Part shown: positions 16,204 to 26,258 of the stretch, in pieces | How the letters are laid out: each line of letters starts with the position of its first letter | How positions within the stretch are numbered: the first letter of the stretch is position 1 | Assembly: GCA_964590225.1 (NCBI GenBank) | Contig: CAZPWS010000005.1 | Span: 30,169-94,168, forward strand | Source of the DNA: JAEUSG01 sp964590225 | GTDB lineage: Bacteria; Fibrobacterota; OXYB2-FULL-49-7; JAEUSG01 | Reading direction: 5' to 3' | DNA length: 64,000 nucleotides | The notes under the pieces: model-generated | Databases searched by the model: none | What the model was told of the DNA's origin: nothing | The model's input: the letters and a program-made list of their open reading frames with translations, nothing else | Program-made: the position numbers and the translations under genes

Positions 16204-19200
16204 ATGAGATTGCTGTTCATCGGGTTGGTACTTTTGTTGTCAACTTTTGTTTATTCTCATGTACCTGAGGGTGGGGGGGATAGCAGGCAGTTCTATAGCT
16301 ACTTTACCAATAATCCACCCGTTATTAACGGATGTCTGACAGACAAAACAACGGCAGAAGGGACACAGGGTACGCATCACGCAGCAGATGCCAATGAATG
16401 GAAGGACGCATATGCGCGACACATGAAAATGGGAACAATTGGAGGCGATACCGTATCTGTAACATGGTTTTTCATGAATGATAGCGATTTTCTCTATGTT
16501 GGATTTGTAGCAAATTCCAACAATCTCGGCAACAACCAATCAATCAATATGGTGTTTGATCAGGGAATTGGTGGTGGTAGTCACAATGATCTTCTTGAGG
16601 GAGGTGGAAGCGGAATCAATAATGGTGAGTTCAGGGTTAACTGTGAGCCAACCAATCTTGATATCAATGAATATTCGTTTAATGGTACTACCTGGGTTCA
16701 GCAAAATAATGGTAGTGAAGTTTTTTTAGCACTTGGCAATAATTTTGGTATCTCATTTATGCAGTCAGAATGGAAAATTCCTCTCAAGCCGATAAACATA
16801 ACTGATGACAATCACAGCTATCTCAATCTGAATCCCACCGATGAGGTTGGCCTGAACATTTTCTACTCAACCAGTTCGAAAGGCACTTTTTATTGGAATG
16901 GCACAAATAACAGCATGACGGATCCGTCGTCGGGCAACGGCTGGATTGACTTGCGGCTTGGAGTAAATCGTGATTTTGTAACATTCTATGGTACATTTAA
17001 TGCTAACGGTAATCCGGTAATTGATGGTAATATAGATGGAGGCACGGCACCGGATGATGCATGGCGCGGAGGTTATTTTCGCAATATTGTGCTCACCAAT
17101 TTTGCAGGCAAGACTATGAACGCAATGCTTTATTGTGTTGATGATGACGCTGCAAATTATCTCTATGCCGGACTAAAAGTTTTCGACAATGATAATGATG
17201 CAAACGACTCTTGCATTGTGTATCAGGAACAGAGCAACTTAAATACAACAGATAGAAACTTTATTCTTGACAATGGAATGGAGAACGCAATTATTGCCAA
17301 TACTACAGCTTATGTTGCTTCTCGAGACCGTTACTGGAGTGGTGGTGCGAGCGGTAGCTGGGCAGCTGACGCAAGTGGTGCTAATCAGAACGCTGCTGGT
17401 GCGTGGCGCGATACGCATTATGAATATGAGTACAAGATAAACCGCAATGCAGCAACAGACGACATCGAACTGAGCGACGGTGGAAGAATGGGTTTTCATA
17501 TACGGTATCATGATGCAGAGGACGGTTCAGACTATTTCTGGGAACTTTCACCTAATGCGGACCGCATTCAAATTGACTGGAATAATAATATCTATGTTGC
17601 TACCGGCTGGGCAGATATGCAGCTTGGCGCACCATATTTTCAGGTTGTCTATCCTGAAGACAACTCATATCTTGAAGGTGTGACAAATGTCAGGGTATAT
17701 GCGTCAAAATCAGCTGGAGATATCGATTCGGCATCATTCTATCGCAAGTCCTTGCCGGTAACAAAGTATCGGCTCACTAAAATAGGATCCAGCAATGAAT
17801 GGACTGGAACATGGGATGTTACCTCACTACCGAATGGATCGGACACCTTGGTGTTTCAGGTGTATGACGGGACCATTGTTATGGATCGTATTGTCAATGT
17901 AATTATTAAAAATGATGCATCAGCTGCAGTCCCATCTCCAAGTGTAGCAATTGCTTTACCAGCGGCAGGAGGTAGTGTAGCTGGTATTGTTAATATTGCA
18001 TTTTCTTCCAGTGCTGCAGGTGGTCGTGTAATTGATTCTACGCAGATAAGCATTGATGGTGCTGCTTTTATTCCAACGACAGCAACAACATTTCATACAT
18101 GGAACACTACGCTTCTTGTGGATGGATCCCATACTGTCCGTATTCGTGTTGTCGATGATATTGGAAGTGATTCTATAACAGCTACATATTCCTATGTTGT
18201 CCATAATACACCATCTGTTTCCTTAATTTCACCTATAGATTCCTCAGCACAATCAGGAAAAGTAATGGTGCGTTTTGCCGCTTCAGTTCCAGTCAATGCG
18301 ATTATCGACTCATGTGAAATCAGTGTGGATAATATTTCATGGAGAAAAACGGTATCTGATACCTGTGACACTGTTAATACAGCTTTATATAGTGATGGGT
18401 ATCATTTTGTTTATGTCAAGGCATATTCTTCTGGTAGAACGGCTTGCTCTGTACCATTGAGACTGAATTTTGTTAATTCGCCATCAATTGTGCTTAATTC
18501 GCCTCGGGCGGATTCGGTTGTTCGTGGAACATTTGCGGTGTTATTTACAGCGACGGCAGTATCGCCAGCTGTGGTTGAATCGACCTGGATTTCGATTGAT
18601 GGTGCGCCATATAGGGTAACTTCCAGCCACGCTTCAGATACGATTGACACGAGAGCGTTAACCGACGGTGATCACATTATTCAGGTCAAGGTAATGGATG
18701 ATAATGGCAAGGTTGGANNNNNNNNNNNNNNNNNNNNNNNNNNNNNNNNNNNNNNNNNNNNNNNNNNNNNNNNNNNNNNNNNNNNNNNNNNNNNNNNNNN
18801 NNNNNNNNNNNNNNNNNCGACGGTGATCACATTATTCAGGTCAAGGTAATGGATGATAATGGCAAGGTTGGAATATCGGGAAATCTGAAAGTTGTAGTTA
18901 ATAATTCGCCTTCAATTGTGCTTAATTCTCCTCGGGCGGATTCAGTTGTGCGAGGAACATTTGCGGTTTTGTTCACAGCTTCGGCAGTATCACCCGCTGT
19001 GGTTGAATCGACCTGGATTTCGATTGATGGTGCGCCATTCAGGGTCACTTCCAGCAACACTTCTGATACGGTTGACACGAGAGCATTGACCGACGGCGAT
19101 CACATCATTCAGGTCAAGGTAATGGATGATAACGGCAAGGTTGGAGTATCGGGAAATTTGAAAGTTGTAGTTAATAATAGGCCAATAATAACCGTAAATA

Positions 19201-21383
19201 CTCCAATAGCGGATTCGCGGCTGTCTGGTACAGTCGTAGTGAGTTTTAGTGCAGCCGCTGTAGTTCCTGCGACTATCGAGTCAACATGGATCAGTCTTGA
19301 TGGTGGGTTATATCGTGCTACATCGACAGGATCTACTGATACTATTGATACAAGGCTGATGGCAGAGGGAACGCATTATTTCATGATAAAAGCAATGGAT
19401 GACAATGGAAAGATGGTGATCTCAGAGCCGAGGAAATTTAATATCAACAACTTGCCCGTTGTCACACTCACTAGTCCAATCGCTGGCAGTACATTGTCCG
19501 GTATTGATACTTTAAGATTTAATGCTGTCGCTGTAGCTCCGGCGGTAATAGAATCAACATGGATTAGCATTGATGGTGGAAGTTATGTCCCGACCACAGG
19601 ATCAACATTTAGTGTCTTGAATACAGTAGATTTGGCAGATGGAACACATTCGGTACAAGTGAAGGCTCAGGATGATAACGGCAAGACAGATTATTCTTAT
19701 AGAATCAATTTTATGTCGCGGAATGCCCCAGCGGTTACAATTACATATCCATTGGCTGGTCAATATGTAAGCGGCATAGTAACCGTGAGATTTAGGGCAA
19801 CAACCGTTTTACCGGCGTTACTTGATTCGGTCGAAGTATCCATTGACGGAGGGGTATATTTGCCAGCTACTACTGAATCTACTTATGTATGGAATACTAC
19901 CCTTTTGAACGATGTGGATCACACTATCAAGGTACGCGTTAAAGACGATAAGGACAAGAGTGGAGAGTCTGAAATCTTACTAGTCAAAGCAGATAATCGT
20001 GCGCCTGTGATTTCAGGGGCAGCTCTTGATTATGGACAATTTTCCGCACTTGCTTCTAATGGTAGATTAACAATTTCTGCGCTGGTTTTTGATCGCGAGA
20101 GTGATCTCTTGAATTCAGGAGTAAAACTCCATATTCCTGCACTTGGACAAGATTCCCTGGTGATGAACGATGCTGGAAGTATGGGTGATACAATTTCTGG
20201 AGATCACATATACAGTGTAGGACTGAGCCCTTCAGATCTGGCTGCTGGTCCAATTGCATATTCGGTGACAGCTGTTGATTTACTTGGAAATAAATTTACG
20301 GTAAACGACACCTTCTACTTTGATGCGGTTCCACCTTCAGTGTCGCTTTCAGTACTTCCCAAAGCAGTAAATGGTGCTGATGATTTGAACGGTTCTGTTT
20401 TTGTGGATAATATCGAACTGGCCATACATTATAATGACGCTCATTCCGGTCTTTCTGCCGGTTCTTTACTGCTAAGCGATAGTACAGGGACTATAAAGTA
20501 TCCTGAATCGCATATTGCACTTCCTTTGTCCGATTCAATTCTGCTGCGAACAGTTTATCTGAAAGAGGGTGTTAATCGTATATCGGTGACAGTAACCGAT
20601 CGTGCAGGCAACTCTTCTTCAGTTAATTCATATGTTAAATATATTCCGCCAAAAGTAACTGCCACAATTGGCATAGAGGGTGGTATTGTTACCAATCCCA
20701 ACGGCACTTCGATTTCGATACCGCAGGGAGCACTTTTCCAGCCGGTGTCGATTACAATAGTACGAAAAGAGCAGAAAGAGCTGCCAGAGCCTGAATCGAA
20801 TGGAATTCATCTGATAGGGCCAGCTTACGAGTTTGGTCCTGATGGCTTGATTTTCAAAAAAGAGGTTTCTTTAAGTTTTTCATATACATCATCAGACCTC
20901 GATCCTGACGGGGATGGTGTTCCAAATTTTCCTGCAGAGTCACTCGCCATTTATTTTCTTGATAATGGAAAATGGATAATCGCAGGGGATGCAATTACCG
21001 ATACCATAAGAAAACGGGTTGAAATTACTGCTAACCATTTCACGATATATGCAATTGGAACTCGTTCAGCCAGCGACAGTGGAAAAATCACGGGATATTG
21101 GACAAAGAATCCTTTGCTGCGTAGCGAACAGTCAACCTTTATCTATTCACTTCCCGAAAGTGGGAAGATAAGTCTTGCCGTATATGATGTGGCTGGTGAT
21201 CTTGTCAGAATCCTCATTCCAGAAGGTACAGAGCGCCAGGCGGGTTCCTATTCTGTAAGATGGAATGGCGATAATGGGAGTAACCGTTTTTGTGGCACGG
21301 GCTTGTATCTATATCTGTTCAAGGCAAGCACTGCCACCGAAAAAAAGATAGTCAAGAAACCTGTAGCCATTGTTAACCGGTAA
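16204..21383 (+). CDS. Giant secreted protein: CBM9-like domains, Ig-like repeat array, ZU5-like and FlgD-type C-terminus (interrupted by scaffold gap)
   Basis: The start is ATG 16204, with GGGGG upstream and a clear signal peptide; an upstream in-frame TTG is unlikely. Two CBM9/DOMON-like domains lie near the N-terminus (about residues 30-260 and 265-485, both with PVI[ND]G-type openings). An array of about 91-residue Ig-like domains (Big_7 type, core STWISIDG ... LTDGDHIIQVKV) follows. Further beta domains, a ZU5-like segment (GTSISIPQGALFQPVSIT), and a FlgD/T9SS-type C-terminal Ig fold (ISLAVYDVAGDLVR, GTGLYLYLF) end the protein. The 100-N gap shifts the frame, but removing the Ns plus the 55-nt duplicate flanking them restores one open frame, giving about 1,674 residues. 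It is probably a carbohydrate-binding, cell-surface filament or adhesin. Confidence 0.82.
17935..20010 (+). repeat. Tandem Ig-like (about 91-residue, 270-280 bp) repeat array
   Basis: At least seven units start near 17935, 18211, 18481, 18907, 19183, 19456 and 19726. Each opens with a P-S/A-V-x-I/L-x-x-P motif and ends with an HxIxVKVxDD motif. The units at 18481 and 18907 are nearly identical at nucleotide level, which is what broke the assembly. Copy number in the living cell may differ from what is shown. Confidence 0.8.
18718..18817. other. Assembly gap (100 Ns) flanked by an exact 55-nt duplicate
   Basis: The 55 bases ending at 18717 (from 18663) are identical to the 55 bases starting at 18818 (to 18872). 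An exact overlap of that length at both contig ends is what a de Bruijn assembler leaves at a repeat node. Deleting the Ns and one copy (155 nt) puts both sides of the gene in the same frame. Confidence 0.9.
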
Positions 21384-21398
21384 TCAGGAGGACATATT

Positions 21399-22367
21399 AT
21401 GAAAACAACCAACATGTTTAAGATCTTATTTATCTCTCTTTTTTCTCTCGCTTATAACAAGCCGATCAACCTTGAGTTGGGTGCAAGACCCTCAGCTATG
21501 GGAGGTGCATTTGTTGCAATAGCAAATGATGTCAATGCCGCCTACTGGAATCCTGCAGGTATAGTATCTGCCGGTACCATGCAGATTGGTGTGAGTAATC
21601 AAATTAATCAAGAATTCCTTGGCGTAAACTATAACCTTGTTACTGGTGTTATTCCGGTAAGCGATCGACTGGGCTTTGGCTTTAGCTGGCTCATGCAGAA
21701 TGCTTCATTGGAGGAGGGCGATCCTGAGAATGCACTTGATTACCGCGAAGACTACTGGCGCGAACACCATTTTGCCCTTTCCTTTTCGTACTGTCTCTGG
21801 AAGTCGTTATTTGTGTTTAGAGAAACGAGCTTGGGTGTCAGCATAAACCGTTATTCATATTCTTCGGAATACTATCATGGAGCCGGTGTTGGCTTTGATG
21901 CAGCTTTTAGAACGATATTTCCTTATGGCATCAGCATGGGATTGGTTGCCCGTTCCGTAGCCGCGGACATTGAGGGAGAGATGTTTGAGCCTGAGTATAG
22001 GGTTGGTCTTGGCTACACAAAAACTTTCAAGGGAATTCATAGGCTTGTTATTGCTTCGGATATTGCAGTAAAAAATGATATAGAGTACAGTGATATTGAT
22101 GAGCTGGAAGCCATGGAGTACAACTTGAAGTTTTTTGAAGGTGCTGAGTACTCGTTGCTTGCTGTAAAAGATTTCGTACCATCCATTAGATTTGGTGCGA
22201 ACATGACTCCTCTTACAGATAGGTATGGAGGCAAAAACATTAATGCTACTGGTGGAATAGGACTTGTGTATAAAAACTTCAGGTTTGACTATGCAGTCAA
22301 ATATAGTACTCTCGCTGAATATGGTCTTGGGATGTCTCATCAGGTCTCCTTGATATTGACAAAATAG
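21399..22367 (+). CDS. PorV/PorQ-like outer-membrane protein (UPF0164 family)
   Basis: A 322-residue protein with a strong ribosome-binding site (AGGAGG) and a signal peptide. After cleavage it shows the family opening: LELGARPSAMGGAFVAIAND then NAAYWNPAGI, as in PorV/PorQ/UPF0164 barrels. The remainder is alternating beta strands ending in a typical C-terminal strand (HQVSLILTK). PorV-type barrels shuttle T9SS cargo to attachment or act as outer-membrane partners of secretion. Placement 15 nt after the giant surface protein and before a T9SS cargo gene supports a role in exporting or anchoring these proteins. Confidence 0.85.
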   Translation: MKTTNMFKILFISLFSLAYNKPINLELGARPSAMGGAFVAIANDVNAAYWNPAGIVSAGTMQIGVSNQINQEFLGVNYNLVTGVIPVSDRLGFGFSWLMQNASLEEGDPENALDYREDYWREHHFALSFSYCLWKSLFVFRETSLGVSINRYSYSSEYYHGAGVGFDAAFRTIFPYGISMGLVARSVAADIEGEMFEPEYRVGLGYTKTFKGIHRLVIASDIAVKNDIEYSDIDELEAMEYNLKFFEGAEYSLLAVKDFVPSIRFGANMTPLTDRYGGKNINATGGIGLVYKNFRFDYAVKYSTLAEYGLGMSHQVSLILTK

Positions 22368-22395
22368 AAAGATGTAAAGGAGAGAGGAGTATATT

Positions 22396-23790
22396 ATGCA
22401 TCTTGTAACACTCCTGGTATTGTTTTCTCTTGGCAGTTTCGTATCCGGATGGAGTCCCATACGCATTTCTGATGGAGACTATTATTCTGCGGAGCCATCA
22501 ATCGCGGTACTTGGCGATACGGTTGCAATTGTTTATGAGAGCTATTCGTTCGGAAATGACGAAATCATGCTGAAATACTCATATGATCACGGCCTCACTT
22601 TTTCTCCAGCCGTAAGAATTTCATATAACGACAGTTCGTCGTGGCATCCAAAAATATCGATAGCCAACGGATTCAATATTGTCTGGGAAGATAATCGTAC
22701 AGGCAAACGACAGATTTTCACTGGAAGGTTCGATGGGGCAAGCGTTGGCACCAGCATGAGAATAAGCACGGGTACGGGAGCATCCGCATTTCCATCCACG
22801 GCGGCGGACGGGAGTAATATCTTCTTTACATGGGAAGATAATAGAGATGGCAATGATGAGATTTATTTCCGAAAATATGATAATGGAACATGGTCGCCGG
22901 AAAAGAGATTAACAGTAGGTGATAGTACTTCGTGGGGTGCAGATATCGATTATGATGCGTCAACGAATACCTTGCATCTGGTCTATTTTGACCATACAAC
23001 TGGTAATGATGAAGTTTATTACATGAATTCTGGCGATAGGGGAGAAACATGGTCATCTCCAGTTAATATTAGCAATGATGTGGCTGATTCTTGGGAACCA
23101 AGGATAGCTGCATTTGCGGGCAGGGTTGCAATTGTGTGGTACACATATAACGCAAATACTTTGTCATATGAGGTTATGTACACAGAGAAAGTTAATCCGG
23201 GTAGTTTTTTATCGCCTTACATAATATCTCCGCTTAATTATGATTCAAAATGCCCTTCGGTGAGTCTTTCCTCAAGCAATACCGCTGTTGTATGGGAAGA
23301 TTTTAGGGATGGAAATGATGAGATATATGTCTCATACAAAGAACATTCAGATACTTTGTGGCAGGAAGAACGGGTCACGGAAGACCCATCAGAATCGTAT
23401 GGCGCCAAGGTTGCATGTGGCAGGGACAAACTGTTTGTAGCCTGGTTTGATTACAGAGATAAAGTGGATCAGGTGTATATGTCTAACAAGACGATGACAA
23501 GCATTAAAACTCGTCCGCTCCATTCCAGCTATATTACAACACCATCATTGATAGTTTTTCCTAATCCAGTTAATGAAACAGCCAAAGTTACTGCTAATGG
23601 GTTCAGGGGGGAAGTTGAAATCAAAATTATTGATATTACCGGAAAGGTTATAAAACGGTACTCGTTGGTGGGCGAGAGCATGATGAAAAGTATCGATTTG
23701 AATCTTGATAAATTGGCAAATGGAGTTTATAATTTGCTTGTAACGGATAAAATTTCAAGAATGTCGAAAAAGATATTGCTATTTAAGTAA
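22396..23790 (+). CDS. Secreted BNR/sialidase-like propeller with T9SS sorting domain
   Basis: This 464-residue protein has a signal peptide (1-18). Residues about 20-375 form repeated propeller blades with WEDNRDGNDEI-type turns (at least four: IVWEDNRTGKRQIF, TWEDNRDGNDEIYF, VWEDFRDGNDEIYV, AWFDYRDKVDQVYM), like BNR/Asp-box or TolB-type propellers. The C-terminal about 80 residues are a T9SS type A sorting domain (VFPNPVNE, IKIIDITGKVI, LANGVYNLLV). No catalytic residues of a sialidase are evident, so binding or scaffolding is more likely. It is the last gene of the rightward set; its stop overlaps by 12 nt the end of the convergent leftward operon. Confidence 0.8.
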   Translation: MHLVTLLVLFSLGSFVSGWSPIRISDGDYYSAEPSIAVLGDTVAIVYESYSFGNDEIMLKYSYDHGLTFSPAVRISYNDSSSWHPKISIANGFNIVWEDNRTGKRQIFTGRFDGASVGTSMRISTGTGASAFPSTAADGSNIFFTWEDNRDGNDEIYFRKYDNGTWSPEKRLTVGDSTSWGADIDYDASTNTLHLVYFDHTTGNDEVYYMNSGDRGETWSSPVNISNDVADSWEPRIAAFAGRVAIVWYTYNANTLSYEVMYTEKVNPGSFLSPYIISPLNYDSKCPSVSLSSSNTAVVWEDFRDGNDEIYVSYKEHSDTLWQEERVTEDPSESYGAKVACGRDKLFVAWFDYRDKVDQVYMSNKTMTSIKTRPLHSSYITTPSLIVFPNPVNETAKVTANGFRGEVEIKIIDITGKVIKRYSLVGESMMKSIDLNLDKLANGVYNLLVTDKISRMSKKILLFK

Positions 23791-24927
23791 TAATCTCAAA
23801 CCTATGTTGCTGAAGTTGTAGGCATTTTTCCCCAGAAATGAGTATGCAGTATATGGTCTGCTTTCTAATGAGTATTCAAACAGGATGGATGCCTGATTGC
23901 TGATCTTTTTTTTGATGCTCAGCTCTGTTGTCAGCGGGGCAAGTCCCGAGTAGATGTAGCTAAATTCATCAAATCCTGCCAGCAAGTTTGTAGTGTCTGT
24001 CTGATAGTAACCCCTGTATGTGCCTCTGGAATAAATTGGAAAAACAATCTTGCCGGAGAACACTCCCCGAATGTACGACAGATTGGCATTGACAGAAAAA
24101 AGATTCTGCGGTGTTTGATATGGAAAGTATGCGCTTGTAACTTTCCCTGTTTCGTTGTCGGAAATGGGGCCATAGAGACTATGAGCAGAGTTTTCGTATG
24201 TGAGTGAACTGCCCGCATAAACATTGCCAGAAAAAGGGCCGTAGAAATAAAACGAAATTTTTGAAATCATATTTTCCGGTATGGGATTTGTTTTGTTGGA
24301 TGACAGATTCATGGATGGATTCAGGATATCGTAGAAAGCCGAGAAGAACGAGCTGTCGGCCAGATAGTTGATGTATGTCGATCGTTCAATTTTGCCATAT
24401 TGACTGCGCTGATACATTGCCCATGTTTCCCAGCCGTTTTTTGAAATACCTATTGCCGCAGAGTATACATTTTTGGAAACTCCTGTTTTTAATCCAACGG
24501 GATTGTCATTTATAGGTCCTGAATACAGACCGGGCTTGAATATGAGACTGTATTTTCCACCTTGCAGTTTCAGGTTGACAGTCGTGTGAATCGAAACAAA
24601 GAATTTTGGTTCTGACTTTAGAGCATAGGCACCAGTGGATAGGTCCAGGCTTAAAGAGGACATATCAAATGATTTACCGAATTCTGTATTGCAACCTATT
24701 CCGTTGTTGCTGAATGTTGATATTCCATTCAACGATCTATAAACTTCGCTTTCGCTGTAATAAAATTCCGCGCTAAAAAAATTCTTTTTTCTAATTTCTC
24801 CTTCGGTTTTAATCTTGTAATCAATCTGATTATAAACAACGCCGTCAAATGTGTAGTCTATGCCACCTGAAAGTCTTAATGCCTCTGAAATTTGTATGGA
24901 GAGCAGGATAATGAGTAATATCACCAT
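23779..24927 (-). CDS. Predicted outer-membrane beta-barrel, last gene of the exopolysaccharide operon
   Basis: A 382-residue protein with a signal peptide (MVILLIILLSIQISEA). The body is amphipathic beta strands with Tyr/Phe girdles and short Gly/Asn turns (FFSAEFYYSES, FFVSIHTTVNLKLQ, KISFYFYGPFSGNVYAGSSL, ASILFEYSLES), ending in a strand (FSNIGLRLLLK). No named family is recognised. It overlaps the upstream propeller gene by 7 nt and ends a contiguous operon that contains a GT2 polysaccharide synthase and a separate TPR protein. It could be the outer-membrane export pore of a synthase-dependent system, analogous to the barrel half of PgaA; this is inference. Confidence 0.6.
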   Translation of the reverse strand: MVILLIILLSIQISEALRLSGGIDYTFDGVVYNQIDYKIKTEGEIRKKNFFSAEFYYSESEVYRSLNGISTFSNNGIGCNTEFGKSFDMSSLSLDLSTGAYALKSEPKFFVSIHTTVNLKLQGGKYSLIFKPGLYSGPINDNPVGLKTGVSKNVYSAAIGISKNGWETWAMYQRSQYGKIERSTYINYLADSSFFSAFYDILNPSMNLSSNKTNPIPENMISKISFYFYGPFSGNVYAGSSLTYENSAHSLYGPISDNETGKVTSAYFPYQTPQNLFSVNANLSYIRGVFSGKIVFPIYSRGTYRGYYQTDTTNLLAGFDEFSYIYSGLAPLTTELSIKKKISNQASILFEYSLESRPYTAYSFLGKNAYNFSNIGLRLLLK

Positions 24928-26243
24928 ACGACAACTTTCTGGAAATACACGGTGTTGGCTGTAGATATTCTTGCGATAAATATACCAGAAGATGACTTTG
25001 TATCCAGGTCAAGAGTAAGGCTTCCGTTTGAATTGCTGTAGCTGTTGGTTTTTGTGATTTTGGTACCTGAAATCGAATAAAGCTGGATGTTGCAAGGCTG
25101 GTTGGCTGGCAGATTGAATATGGTCAATGCATTATTGTTGCAATAGGTTGTCAATGCCATTGTTCTGGTGTTTGTTGTTTTGCGATCCGTCGGGAGATTG
25201 TCGGTTATAGGCTTTGTAATCAATTTCATGGTTCCGTTCTGGTTGTTCAGCCAGCAGAGTGTATCATCGAAAATTGTCGGATGCGCTTGATAGCCATCTT
25301 TTACAACTAAAGGTATTTCCCTCCCTGCGAGTAGGTCATAACCATATATGTCACAATTGCCTGTATCGTTGTTAATAGCATTTCTGTAGTCTTCCCATGC
25401 AATAAAATTGCCGTAAATATAAGGCCTTCCTTGAAAACCTGACACCTCACAAATAGGTTTAACTTCTTTAGTAATAATATTGTATGCATATATATCAACA
25501 TCATTGGGATCTGTCATACACTTTCTGTAATCTTCCCAAACAACATAATCGCCATTAATTCGCGGATATTCCTTGCCGGCATTGTATTGGGCAATCTCGG
25601 TAGCGGTTTGGGTCGAAATTGTGTACATAAAAAGCCGTCCGTATGTATCCGTATAATCAATCCAAACTATTCTTTCTCCGTTAGTATATGGGCGGCACTG
25701 GTATGAATGGTTGTTGGTAACCCGATACTCTGTATTATCTGTTAGATCATAGTAGTAAACTTCAGAATTGAGGCTGTCAATTGTTGATGTGTCAATATAA
25801 CGATAATCGATCCATGTAACAATATTACCATATGTGTGAACCATTGATTTCCACGCTGTGCTGCTTGTCAGTTGTCTTTTGGCACCTGTATCTATCTGCT
25901 TAAGATAGAGATAGCTTGTGCTACCACCCTGATAGCTTCCACCACCACTTCCGCCGCCGGATCCGCTTGTTTTATATGGAATGTAAACAATATTGTTGCC
26001 GTAAAATCCATAAGAAATATAATATGGGTATGTCCCATCATCTGGTATTATGGTTGTCTTGGCCTTTGTCTTGATGTCAACAATATTTATGGAACTATAA
26101 AAAATAGTCGATGTAATATAGGTGTAATCCATATATGCAATCTTGCCGGAAGATCCTGTCCCCCATGTATCTACAGATACATGGGTTATTGTATCAGTAG
26201 CGGCGTTTAATATTGCGATTAAGATGAGTATAATTATTAGCAT
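24921..26243 (-). CDS. Secreted TolB/WD-like propeller with C-terminal sorting domain
   Basis: A 440-residue protein with AAGGAG before the ATG and a hydrophobic signal peptide. Repeated blades carry motifs such as VTWIDYRY, IVWIDYTD, VVWEDYRK and IAWEDYRN followed by D-I-Y-x-Y-N/D strands, as in TolB-like and surface-layer beta-propellers. A Ser/Gly-rich loop (GSGGGSGGGS) interrupts one blade. The C-terminal 80 residues (LTIFNLPANQPCNIQLYSIS, SSGIFIARIS) resemble a T9SS sorting domain. It lies 15 nt after GH26 and overlaps the barrel gene, so it is probably a surface protein displayed together with the polysaccharide. Confidence 0.75.
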   Translation of the reverse strand: MLIIILILIAILNAATDTITHVSVDTWGTGSSGKIAYMDYTYITSTIFYSSINIVDIKTKAKTTIIPDDGTYPYYISYGFYGNNIVYIPYKTSGSGGGSGGGSYQGGSTSYLYLKQIDTGAKRQLTSSTAWKSMVHTYGNIVTWIDYRYIDTSTIDSLNSEVYYYDLTDNTEYRVTNNHSYQCRPYTNGERIVWIDYTDTYGRLFMYTISTQTATEIAQYNAGKEYPRINGDYVVWEDYRKCMTDPNDVDIYAYNIITKEVKPICEVSGFQGRPYIYGNFIAWEDYRNAINNDTGNCDIYGYDLLAGREIPLVVKDGYQAHPTIFDDTLCWLNNQNGTMKLITKPITDNLPTDRKTTNTRTMALTTYCNNNALTIFNLPANQPCNIQLYSISGTKITKTNSYSNSNGSLTLDLDTKSSSGIFIARISTANTVYFQKVVVW

Positions 26244-26258
26244 GCGCTTCTCCTTATT

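Noticed and set aside
21855..22466. 203-codon open frame antisense to the PorV-like gene
   Set aside because: It is opposite a well-supported barrel gene and has the unstructured composition of a chance antisense frame.
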